DNA from: Bacteroidales bacterium
GTDB taxonomy: Bacteria > Bacteroidota > Bacteroidia > Bacteroidales > WCHB1-69
DNA length: 64,000 bases
Assembly (NCBI GenBank): GCA_024400875.1
Contig: JAKSMB010000003.1
Location: 19,381-83,380 of the forward strand
Direction of reading: 5' to 3'
Numbering within the stretch: the first letter of the stretch is position 1; every line of letters begins with the position of its first letter. Made by a program: the position numbers and the translations under genes. Positions 41,396-49,477 of this stretch are shown in pieces. The notes beneath the pieces were generated by a model. It had not been told where the DNA came from and made no database searches. It saw only the letters and a list, made by a program, of their open reading frames with translations.

Positions 41396-43852
41396 ATGTA
41401 TAAGAAACTTTCCTTTTTATTTGTTGCCATCTTATTGATAATAGGCAATGTAGCTAAATCTCAAGTGGAAAATCCTTATTTGGATTTCAACCCAGAACAA
41501 CTTAAGGGTAATGCAAAATATACTCGACAGTTTAGCCCGAATACTTATGATGAGAAAGTCCTCTACAATTGTATGGTGGAAATGATCGACATCGCACGTG
41601 CTCAATATTCTTTCCTGATGCCGATGAAACACGACATTAGAATCGACTCTACCGCACAATTCCAAGCCGATTATCAAGCTTCGAAGGATGAAAAAAGCGA
41701 AGATAACGTTGCTCCATACCACACTACTTACTACAGACTCCGTAAGTATGGCCTCTCAGGTAATGGCACCGAATTGATTGCAAAGGCTAAGGCTTATCTT
41801 GGCGAACAAGAGTATTCTTACTACGACCTCTGCCTCTCTTTAATTCAATCTGTCCTCAAGAATGTTAAAACTGCTGAGGTTCTTCTCAGCAAACAGTATA
41901 CGTATCTTGGCTTCGGCTTTAATACTGATAAGCTGATGAAAAGTATGTACGTTTCTTACGTTTTGGGCAACGACCGTACCTTCAACAATTACAAACCTGC
42001 TATTGGTACAAAGGATTTGCCTTATACCAAAACCCAATCTGGTTTGAAGTTGTATGATGACAAGGTTTGTAAGAAATGTGCTGCTGAGCCGGGTCTGGAG
42101 ATCCTTTCTGAAATAATCAGCGTAAATAAGGCCGGGGATGTGTATGTTACTTGCGATGATTATAAGGGATTGAAAAAATTGATTGGCAAAGAAGGCGATG
42201 CTATTGCTTTGGACTTTGTTCAACATAAACAATATGAATGCGATGATTTTGTTGTCGATTATGATCTTGCACACCGTGGTTTTATTACAAAACCGGTCAC
42301 TTTTGAAAAGATGATGGAAGCAAACGAGAACTCAAATCTTAAGTCAGGAAAACTGATTGCCAAAATTGCTACTATCCCTCAGGAAATTGACGGCAGTGAA
42401 GATTTCGATCTTCATATTCTTGTTCTGAAAGAAGGAAATCGTATTTGTCGTACCATTCTTCCGAAGAATGTGGAAACCAAAAATGCTGCTTATGTTGAAA
42501 AAATCAACTTCTTGAAAGATGAAACAGGCATCAAGAGCAAAGGCGAGTGGGTGGCTGCTCAAGAAGATGGCGAGTTTAGTGTTTCCTTTCCTTACGATTT
42601 GAAAAAGACGGATTATACAACGGCTGCATATGATTCTCTTTTGGAAAAGATTGATGTTCCTGCCTATAAGTTGAATAAAGTGGAGATTATTGCTCATAAC
42701 TCCCCAAATTATTATAAGGATAGCAAGTATCAGGTGATTCAACAGAAACGCGCTGATTTCTTGAAGAAAAGCATTCAAGCTAAATATCCAGGTACGGAAG
42801 TTACGGTTAGCTATGATTACTGCTGGGAATCTTTTAAGAAAGCTATTGTTAATGATGAGGAATATTATGATATGAGCTTCAAGACTTTGGATGAGGTTGC
42901 TGCTCAACTGAAGGCTGAAAGCTGGACCGTTAAATGGTTGGATAGCGCATACCTGAAACCTTGTCGCTACTATGAAATTAAATACTATGTATCATATCCT
43001 ATCGAGACTAAGGCTGAAGAGGAAACATTCGTGATCTGGAAGTTCAATCAGACTTTGGCTGCTAAAAATAGAGGATTGGCTATGTCAATTGAAAACTATA
43101 TCATCGACCAGGTTGAAAAAGGTAATTACACAGCTTCTCCTTTGAAAGATCTTACGATCCCATTCAAGAAAGAGAATCAAACATTATTGAACAACAGACT
43201 TTATATGCAATACTTGCTCTCTTCAAAATTGACAGAGGGTATGGCAAATGAAATGAACAAGGTTTTCAATTTGAATCCTACTAATGTGCTCCTAACCTTT
43301 AATACCGTAGTGGCTGACGTTTTCTACAGCAATATCACTTCATTGGCAGATATCGCTAAAACACAGGCTAATATCGATAAACTTTACGCTATCGCAGGTA
43401 TGCCAAAAGAACGTGTGAACGCACTTAATATGGAGTATCAGTTGAAGGTGGTAGATTTCCTCGCTACACAACCTGTGAATGCAGAAACAACGGCTCAATC
43501 CGTGGCTACTTTCGCCAAGATTAAGGAAATTCGTAACCCGAAGATGGATTCTTGGCAGAATGCTTACAAATTGGCTTCATATTTTGCAAAGCAAGGTGAT
43601 TACTCATATGCACTCTCTTTGATGGATCCATTCCTTGACGATACCAAGATCTCTGACGATTTTGTGATGTCATATATTTCAATGGCTGCACACCGTCCAG
43701 AAACTTACCTCAGCTCATTGTTTAGCAAGGCTGTTAAGTTAGCTTCTGAAAAAGATCCAGCACGTTTGTGTGGCTTGTTCGATAAATTGCCTGTTTGTGT
43801 TCTCGAAAATGAAGAAGCAAAGGCTGTTCTCTGTAAAGCTTGTAACCGTTAA
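41396..43852 (+). CDS. Large secreted protein with CAP-like N-terminal region
   Basis: About 818 residues with a signal peptide (1-22). Residues about 45-185 look like a CAP/SCP domain: a long helix after VLYNCMVEMIDIARAQ, then H and R in YHTTYYRLRKYG, a Glu in GNGTELIAKA, and LLSKQYTYLGFGFN, echoing the H/E/R pattern and GIGF strand of that fold. Residues about 425-475 (VEIIAHNSPNYYKD, IQQKRADFLKK) recall an OmpA-like segment. The C-terminal third is helical. No complete known family fits. I chose the ATG at 41396 for its signal peptide. rluD follows 12 bp later. Confidence 0.6.
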   Translation: MYKKLSFLFVAILLIIGNVAKSQVENPYLDFNPEQLKGNAKYTRQFSPNTYDEKVLYNCMVEMIDIARAQYSFLMPMKHDIRIDSTAQFQADYQASKDEKSEDNVAPYHTTYYRLRKYGLSGNGTELIAKAKAYLGEQEYSYYDLCLSLIQSVLKNVKTAEVLLSKQYTYLGFGFNTDKLMKSMYVSYVLGNDRTFNNYKPAIGTKDLPYTKTQSGLKLYDDKVCKKCAAEPGLEILSEIISVNKAGDVYVTCDDYKGLKKLIGKEGDAIALDFVQHKQYECDDFVVDYDLAHRGFITKPVTFEKMMEANENSNLKSGKLIAKIATIPQEIDGSEDFDLHILVLKEGNRICRTILPKNVETKNAAYVEKINFLKDETGIKSKGEWVAAQEDGEFSVSFPYDLKKTDYTTAAYDSLLEKIDVPAYKLNKVEIIAHNSPNYYKDSKYQVIQQKRADFLKKSIQAKYPGTEVTVSYDYCWESFKKAIVNDEEYYDMSFKTLDEVAAQLKAESWTVKWLDSAYLKPCRYYEIKYYVSYPIETKAEEETFVIWKFNQTLAAKNRGLAMSIENYIIDQVEKGNYTASPLKDLTIPFKKENQTLLNNRLYMQYLLSSKLTEGMANEMNKVFNLNPTNVLLTFNTVVADVFYSNITSLADIAKTQANIDKLYAIAGMPKERVNALNMEYQLKVVDFLATQPVNAETTAQSVATFAKIKEIRNPKMDSWQNAYKLASYFAKQGDYSYALSLMDPFLDDTKISDDFVMSYISMAAHRPETYLSSLFSKAVKLASEKDPARLCGLFDKLPVCVLENEEAKAVLCKACNR

Positions 43853-43864
43853 TATTAAGAATAG

Positions 43865-44929
43865 ATGACAGACGATTTGGAGATTATCGAAAATCAGGAA
43901 TTAGAAGAGAACAACTCTAAAGATGAACTCTATGAACATTATCGTTTCGTTGTAGATCCTGGCACGGAGCTGCTGCGTATCGATAAGTATCTGTTTAACC
44001 TCATTCGACATACTTCCCGCAATAAGGTGCAACAGGCGGCTAAGGCAGGCTGTATCCTTGTGAATGGAAAACCAGAGAAACAGAACTATAAGGTGCACCC
44101 AAACGATGTGATCTCGGTGTTGATGCCGAACCCACCTCGCGATACGGAAATCTTGCCAGAAGATATTCCTCTTAATATAGAATATGAAGATGATGATTTG
44201 ATGATCATCAACAAGGAACCGGGAATGGTGGTCCACCCCGCTTTCGGTAATTTTACAGGAACGATGGTGAACGCACTGTATTATTATCTGAAGGATCAGA
44301 AGCTACCGGATGGCTCGCAAATGAAGCCTTTGTTGGTACATCGTATTGATAAGAATACGTCTGGCTTGATTGCCGTTACAAAAAACGAACTCGCACAGAT
44401 GCGTTTGGCAAAGGTCTTCTTCGATCACGATCTCGAACGTAAATACTGGGCATTGGTATGGGGGGATTTCGAAGAGGATTCAGGGACTATTGTTGGCAAT
44501 GTTGGCCGTCATCCTAAGGATCGTATGATAATGACTGTTTTCCCAGAGGGCAGCGACCAGGGTAAGCATGCAGTTACACATTGGCGCGTGCTTGAACGTT
44601 TTGGCTATGTTACATTGGTGGAATGTCAACTCGAAACGGGTCGAACACACCAAATCCGCGTTCACATGCAGTCCATCGGTCACCCGCTATTCAATGATGA
44701 ATCTTATGGCGGTCACCGCATTCTTAAAGGTACTACTTTCTCAAAGTATCAACAGTTTATTCGTAACTGTTTTGCTTTGATGCCTCGCCAGGCGCTCCAT
44801 GCAAAATCTATTGGCTTTGTTCACCCTACAACAGGAAAACAAGTCCTCTTTGAATCTGAACTGCCTGAGGATTTCAAAGCGGTTGTTGAGAAATGGAGAA
44901 GCTATACCGCGAATAATGCGAGAGAATAA
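43865..44929 (+). CDS. rluD: RluD-family 23S rRNA pseudouridine synthase
   Basis: A 354-residue enzyme with an N-terminal S4 RNA-binding domain (about 30-95, LLRIDKYLFNLI) and a pseudouridine synthase domain with the catalytic Asp in VHRIDKNTSGL and the later LETGRTHQIRVH. The target is likely helix 69 of 23S rRNA. It converges on the glycosyltransferase gene, and its terminator lies within that gene. Confidence 0.94.
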   Translation: MTDDLEIIENQELEENNSKDELYEHYRFVVDPGTELLRIDKYLFNLIRHTSRNKVQQAAKAGCILVNGKPEKQNYKVHPNDVISVLMPNPPRDTEILPEDIPLNIEYEDDDLMIINKEPGMVVHPAFGNFTGTMVNALYYYLKDQKLPDGSQMKPLLVHRIDKNTSGLIAVTKNELAQMRLAKVFFDHDLERKYWALVWGDFEEDSGTIVGNVGRHPKDRMIMTVFPEGSDQGKHAVTHWRVLERFGYVTLVECQLETGRTHQIRVHMQSIGHPLFNDESYGGHRILKGTTFSKYQQFIRNCFALMPRQALHAKSIGFVHPTTGKQVLFESELPEDFKAVVEKWRSYTANNARE

Positions 44930-44946
44930 CGAAAGACAATGAAATA

Positions 44947-46077
44947 CTATGCCTGGCGTGTTACTTGTTGGTAGCACGCCAGTATTTTTTTACCGATAAC
45001 CGCTTGCGCATAGTGCTCAATGGCCTCTTGGCGAATGCGTTCCGCATCATAGTTGTGGCAAGTGTCCAACATCTTGATCATCTGCTCAAGTAGCTGTTTC
45101 TCGTCTTGAGAAGCAACTAATATCGAGTTGTTTTCGTTGGCGATCTCCGGAATCCCACCAACCGTGGTGGCAAGTATGGGCTTTCCGCAACAGAAGGATT
45201 CTAGCAATACACAAGGCTGATTTTCATAGTTCGAAAACTGCAACATAAAGTCGCTCTGCTGAATGTTTTGCGCAACTTCTAATTCGGTTTTCTTTCCTAA
45301 CAGGTGAATATAGTCGCCCAACTTTTTGTCTTCAATATATTGTTCTACCGCTTCGTTTCGCAGATCATGGATGATGTTCAATTCGAAGTCGCTGCGAATG
45401 TGGGAAAGCTGCTCTACAACACGTAAGATGCCCATGATGTTTTTGGCTTTGTTGTCGAGCGTGGAAACGTGCAGGATCTGTTTTTTCTTATGGTTAGAGG
45501 TGGAATCTCCAAGGGTGAAGATTTGGGTGTCGACCACATTGCTGACGCCTGCGTATGGCACTTTTCGTGCAGATCGCACCGTAGCACAGATGGCTTGGTG
45601 CAGGTTCTCGGAAACGGTTGTGAGTAGCGAGGCACGACGATAAACTTGCCTGAGTTGTAGCCGCTGCCCCAGTGAAAGTTGACTGCGGTTCTGAGGTTGG
45701 TATATGGACCAGTGCTCACTGACAATCAATGGAATGTGATAACGATAGCTTAACCAAAGTGCTACAACTCCCAAAGGGAGGGCGACGTGTAAATGGATAA
45801 GGTCAGGCTTGCCGTATTTTTTGATAATCTTCTCCACCTCGTAATCATATGCTCTCAGCATCTGAAACTTGGAGGTCCCTCGCTGGGTGAATATCGGACG
45901 AAAAATGATGCGATCATCTATCATTTTTGCACATTCTTGATCAAAAGGCTGCTCGGTGTGATGCACAATGATGGAGGTGGTGTCTGGTGCAACAGTGGCT
46001 ATTTGTCGAAGAATGAAGTTGCCGTCCAACGGCTTTTCTTCGTGTGGAAACCAGGATGGAAGATGAAGAACTATCAT
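44947..46077 (-). CDS. Glycosyltransferase family 4
   Basis: A 376-residue GT-B enzyme: N-terminal VLHLPSWFPHEEKPLDGNF, ADLIHLHVALPLG-like DLIHLHVALPLG, and a C-terminal Glycos_transf_1 domain with HVSTLDNKAKNI, GKPILATTVGGIPEI and the EX7E-type segment SFCCGKP. It should add a sugar in surface-glycan synthesis. It overlaps the flippase gene by 4 bases. The last 13 codons contain the hairpin that terminates rluD on the other strand. Confidence 0.92.
   Translation of the reverse strand: MIVLHLPSWFPHEEKPLDGNFILRQIATVAPDTTSIIVHHTEQPFDQECAKMIDDRIIFRPIFTQRGTSKFQMLRAYDYEVEKIIKKYGKPDLIHLHVALPLGVVALWLSYRYHIPLIVSEHWSIYQPQNRSQLSLGQRLQLRQVYRRASLLTTVSENLHQAICATVRSARKVPYAGVSNVVDTQIFTLGDSTSNHKKKQILHVSTLDNKAKNIMGILRVVEQLSHIRSDFELNIIHDLRNEAVEQYIEDKKLGDYIHLLGKKTELEVAQNIQQSDFMLQFSNYENQPCVLLESFCCGKPILATTVGGIPEIANENNSILVASQDEKQLLEQMIKMLDTCHNYDAERIRQEAIEHYAQAVIGKKILACYQQVTRQA
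44953..44991 (+). terminator. rluD terminator inside the glycosyltransferase gene
   Basis: CTGGCGTGTTAC (44953-44964) pairs with GTAGCACGCCAG (44971-44982) with one G-T pair, followed by T7 (44985-44991). The entire element is within the coding end of the convergent gene. Confidence 0.85.
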
Positions 46078-47390
46078 TGTTTTCGCGCTTTTAGGGTTTG
46101 TAATTTTTCAGCGATGACCTCCTTGGCGAAACGTATGTCGGCACTGGTGAGCAAGAAGTCGGATAGACGGGCTGTTGTTTGCTTGAGGAAACAAATCAAG
46201 GTGTATATCATTGAGGCAAAGTAGGCAGCGGAAGAAATCCATCCGGCGATCTGTAAAGCTAACATTGTGCTGATGGAGGATGCTTTGGGGATAAGTAAGA
46301 ATCCTAATGCGGCGGTTACAACCAAACCAATGATGGAGCCGATGGCGTTGATCCAATATTTGCCGTAACCCGCAAAGTAGTGCGAAAGGATAGAGTTGCA
46401 CGCCAAGAAAACGATGCCTGGAAGCAGACTGCAGATGACAGGTTTGGAATTGATGAAGTCGGGCCCGAAAATCCAGGCTATAAATGAGGCGGGCAGCAAT
46501 AACAGTACCAGAATAGCAATCAGTGAAAAGAGCAATACGACCTTGAACATGCTCAATGTTAGATTCTTGGTGTATTCTTTTTCTTGATTGTTGGCGATTC
46601 GAGCATACTGAATCAAGCACATGCTCTTTGGAAAGATCCATACGGCTTCGGAAAGCTTGGAACCTAATTCGTAGATGCCTAAGGGCTTTCTGCCAAGGTA
46701 TCCGCCAATGAGATAGTAGTTCAATCGGTAGGTGAGCAGCTGGGTGAGGTTGGCAAGTTGTGTCCAAAAACCCAGTTTGAACATTTCTATCAAAAGAGAA
46801 CCTATGCCTTGGAAGTTTGGCTTGCCCATACGCTTTCCAATGTAGAAACAACTGGCAAACGTGGGAACAGCATAGGAGAATAGGAAAGCGTAGATATAAA
46901 TGTCGATAGTGGTCGGGAGATGCTGCTTACTACAATAAAAGATGGCACCAGCGAGTGATAAAATCAGCAACAATGCTTGAGATAGCTGGTAACCGTTGAA
47001 GAGCTTGATGTCTTCTTTGCCTTGCATGATGCTAATGTGAATGTAGTAAATGCTGTAAACAAAGGTCAATATCAGCAGTTGCCAGGTGTATTCTTCTGGG
47101 ATAAGGTGCAGTGTTCGTAGTAAAAGCAATCCGCCAATATTGCTGACGATGGCCCAGAGATAGGATAAGAATAGAATCTGGAAGTTGTTCTTCTGAGGGG
47201 TGAGAAATACCAAGGTGGAACCGCCTACGAAGTTGGAAAGCACTTGTAAGAGCGTGAGCCCCAAGATGAATAATGCGATAGTACCAGTGCCTTCCGCGCC
47301 AAAGGTGTTGGAATTTATGATAACTACAATAAACATCAATATCGCAGTTATCAGCTTGGTGATGAATGTATTTAGGATTTTTCCTAGCAC
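46074..47390 (-). CDS. Wzx-like polysaccharide flippase
   Basis: A 438-residue protein with about 12 membrane helices of the MOP/polysaccharide-transport family. Landmarks are FGAEGTGTIALFI near the N-terminus and GYLGRKPLGIYELGSKLSEAVW in mid-protein (longest matched part GIYELGSKLSEAVW). It would move lipid-linked glycan across the inner membrane. The gene lies between the phosphohexomutase gene (17 bp) and the glycosyltransferase gene (4-base overlap). Confidence 0.88.
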   Translation of the reverse strand: MLGKILNTFITKLITAILMFIVVIINSNTFGAEGTGTIALFILGLTLLQVLSNFVGGSTLVFLTPQKNNFQILFLSYLWAIVSNIGGLLLLRTLHLIPEEYTWQLLILTFVYSIYYIHISIMQGKEDIKLFNGYQLSQALLLILSLAGAIFYCSKQHLPTTIDIYIYAFLFSYAVPTFASCFYIGKRMGKPNFQGIGSLLIEMFKLGFWTQLANLTQLLTYRLNYYLIGGYLGRKPLGIYELGSKLSEAVWIFPKSMCLIQYARIANNQEKEYTKNLTLSMFKVVLLFSLIAILVLLLLPASFIAWIFGPDFINSKPVICSLLPGIVFLACNSILSHYFAGYGKYWINAIGSIIGLVVTAALGFLLIPKASSISTMLALQIAGWISSAAYFASMIYTLICFLKQTTARLSDFLLTSADIRFAKEVIAEKLQTLKARKQ

Positions 47391-47406
47391 AGTGGAAGAG
47401 TAGGGG

Positions 47407-48753
47407 TTAGCAGATGTAATTCTTCAGGATGGACTTGATAAAGGTGAGCTTTTCCTGGAGTAATGCCTCGTCGCGAGCTTCCATCAATAGTCTCAAATAG
47501 GGCTCGGTGTTGGATGGACGGACGTTGAACCACCAGTCGTTGAATTCGATGCGATAGCCGTCAAAACCCATGATTTTCGTTGGCACTTCTTCTGCACAAC
47601 AAGCCTCTTTGATGGCTTCCATTGCACCTTTCTTATCCTGAATGGTGAAGTTGATTTCGCCGGAGTTGGCGTATTGTTTGATCCGTTTGATGAGTTGCGA
47701 TACGGAAATGCCCTGCTTTTTCATTTCGCTGCATACGTGCAAGATGACTTGCGCCGCAATCATAGCAGAGTCGGAGTAGAAGAAGTCGCGGAAGTAGTAA
47801 TGACCGGCAAATTCTCCGCCGAAAGCGCCGTCGATTTCACGGAGCTTGAGCGCTGCGTAGGCTCGACCTACACGCCAGATTTCCATCTCTCGTCCCATCT
47901 TCTCGATGTATTCGGCAACGGATTTGGAGGTGCGTATGTCTTGAATGACTTTCCCTTGATATCCTTTTTCTTCAATGAAGTAGTGGCCTAAAACGGCAAT
48001 CATCAGGTCGGGTGCGATAAAGTCGCCGTTTTCGTCTACGAACATCACGCGGTCGGCATCGCCATCAAAGATGACGCCAATGTCGGCTTTGCACGCTTTG
48101 ACCTTTTCTTGCAAGGCAACCACATTCTCCGCCTCCAATGGGTTGGCTTCGTGGTTTGGAAAGGTCCCGTCTAGGTTATCAAAGAGGTATATGGGCTGCT
48201 CGCCAAAGATCTCCTTAACTAAGATGGATGCCATGCCGTTGCTGCAGTCCATCACAATGTTGAGGTTTGAAATGTCGTGATGATATCGTGATTGGAAGGC
48301 AAGATATTCTTCCTTAACGTTGTATTCGATGACTTTCCCTTTGTTGGCAGCGGGAATGATCTGCTCTTCGCGGATACGACGCTCCAATTCTCCTAATCCA
48401 GTGTCGAAACCAACCGGAAGAGCATTGGCGCGCGATACCTTCATCCCGTTGTGCTCCTTGGGATTGTGCGACGCCGTGATCATTACGGAGGCATCAAAAT
48501 GATGTTGTGCCGTGAAATAATAAACCATCGGCGTGGTGGTCATCCCCATATCGTAAACGTCAGCACCCGCGTCGGTGATGCCTTTTGACAAGCTTTCGAA
48601 CATTTGTGGAGTAGACAAACGCATGTCTCTGCCAACCAATACTTTGTTTGTGTTTAACAAAGATGGAAGAAAGAAACCGAACTTGTAAACGGTGTCTAAA
48701 TCGAAGTCTCTTCCAAAAATTCCTCTAAAGTCGTAAGCCTTGAAAGCACCCAT
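47407..48753 (-). CDS. Phosphomannomutase/phosphoglucomutase
   Basis: A 448-residue alpha-D-phosphohexomutase that interconverts hexose 6- and 1-phosphates to feed sugar-nucleotide synthesis. Landmarks are FRGIFGRDFD, the phosphoserine loop TASHNPKEHNG, metal loop DGDADR, sugar loop GEFAGHYYF and phosphate-binding RPSNTEP. GEFAGH replaces the commoner GEMSGH. It precedes the flippase and glycosyltransferase genes, consistent with a glycan operon. Confidence 0.94.
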   Translation of the reverse strand: MGAFKAYDFRGIFGRDFDLDTVYKFGFFLPSLLNTNKVLVGRDMRLSTPQMFESLSKGITDAGADVYDMGMTTTPMVYYFTAQHHFDASVMITASHNPKEHNGMKVSRANALPVGFDTGLGELERRIREEQIIPAANKGKVIEYNVKEEYLAFQSRYHHDISNLNIVMDCSNGMASILVKEIFGEQPIYLFDNLDGTFPNHEANPLEAENVVALQEKVKACKADIGVIFDGDADRVMFVDENGDFIAPDLMIAVLGHYFIEEKGYQGKVIQDIRTSKSVAEYIEKMGREMEIWRVGRAYAALKLREIDGAFGGEFAGHYYFRDFFYSDSAMIAAQVILHVCSEMKKQGISVSQLIKRIKQYANSGEINFTIQDKKGAMEAIKEACCAEEVPTKIMGFDGYRIEFNDWWFNVRPSNTEPYLRLLMEARDEALLQEKLTFIKSILKNYIC

Positions 48754-48763
48754 AGTTGTAAAT

Positions 48764-49387
48764 TTATTTGTTTATATCTGTTTGCGCCTGGTTGGCATCA
48801 ATCTGGTTTTGCACCATGTTCTCCCAACGGAGAAATGATGCGGATTTGATGTCGTATAGCAGGTTGTAAAAGGTGCGAGCCCAATAGTTGCGAGCACCTA
48901 AACCGCTCGGCGACTTCAAGAATTTCTCACATAAGGTCACTTCTCCCGTATCCGTTTTTACAATCACTATCCACAATGCTGCCGTCTTTGTGGAACTGTC
49001 AAAGGATTCCACTAAGATGGAAAGCGCATACTTGGTGTTGGTAGGATAGGAGAGCGTGGGCATATACGCACAGATGGTCTCATCTGTGAGAACATCCTTG
49101 ATGTCAATGTGTTGACAAATTGCCTTTGAGGCGCGAATACTCTTGTTGATTTTAGTTACTTGCGACAGGTCATATTGCATCACCGGCTTTCTGAAACTCA
49201 TTCGGATGTCATATTTCTTCTGGTCATTGATAATCATCAGATTCCAGTCGTGAAAATAATGTTGAAGTATTTCCTGTGAGAAATCGAAGCCTTGTTTTGT
49301 GAACCTGGCCTTTTGAAAATTGATGCCTAACCATAATATCTCCTTACTGTTAAGGAAATCAATAAACAGGTTTTCGTTCATATACAT
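48764..49387 (-). CDS. Uncharacterised cytosolic protein leading the glycan operon
   Basis: A 207-residue protein with no signal peptide or membrane helix. It looks mixed alpha/beta, with strands such as WNLMIIND, KYALSILVESFD and AALWIVIVKT; the final part has ARNYWARTFYNLLYDIK. I do not recognise a family. It begins at its own -7 box (49409-49416) and lies 10 bp before the phosphohexomutase gene, so it may serve the same glycan pathway or simply share its promoter. Confidence 0.7.
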   Translation of the reverse strand: MYMNENLFIDFLNSKEILWLGINFQKARFTKQGFDFSQEILQHYFHDWNLMIINDQKKYDIRMSFRKPVMQYDLSQVTKINKSIRASKAICQHIDIKDVLTDETICAYMPTLSYPTNTKYALSILVESFDSSTKTAALWIVIVKTDTGEVTLCEKFLKSPSGLGARNYWARTFYNLLYDIKSASFLRWENMVQNQIDANQAQTDINK

Positions 49388-49408
49388 AGCATCAATTTTT
49401 TAAAGGTG

Positions 49409-49416
49409 CAAATTTA
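49409..49416 (-). promoter_or_regulatory. -7 box of the glycan operon
   Basis: CAAATTTA reads TAAATTTG on the minus strand, followed by CACC, 21 bp before the ATG. Confidence 0.68.
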
Positions 49417-49420
49417 CATA

Positions 49421-49460
49421 AAATTCCGCAATCTGAATATGAAAACAGATTGCGGAATTT
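49421..49460 (-). terminator. Terminator of the PurF-like gene, 15-bp perfect stem
   Basis: AAATTCCGCAATCTG (49421-49435) and CAGATTGCGGAATTT (49446-49460) pair perfectly around a 10-base loop, 18 bases after the PurF-like stop. Confidence 0.85.
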
Positions 49461-49477
49461 GAAGTGCTGATTATGGA

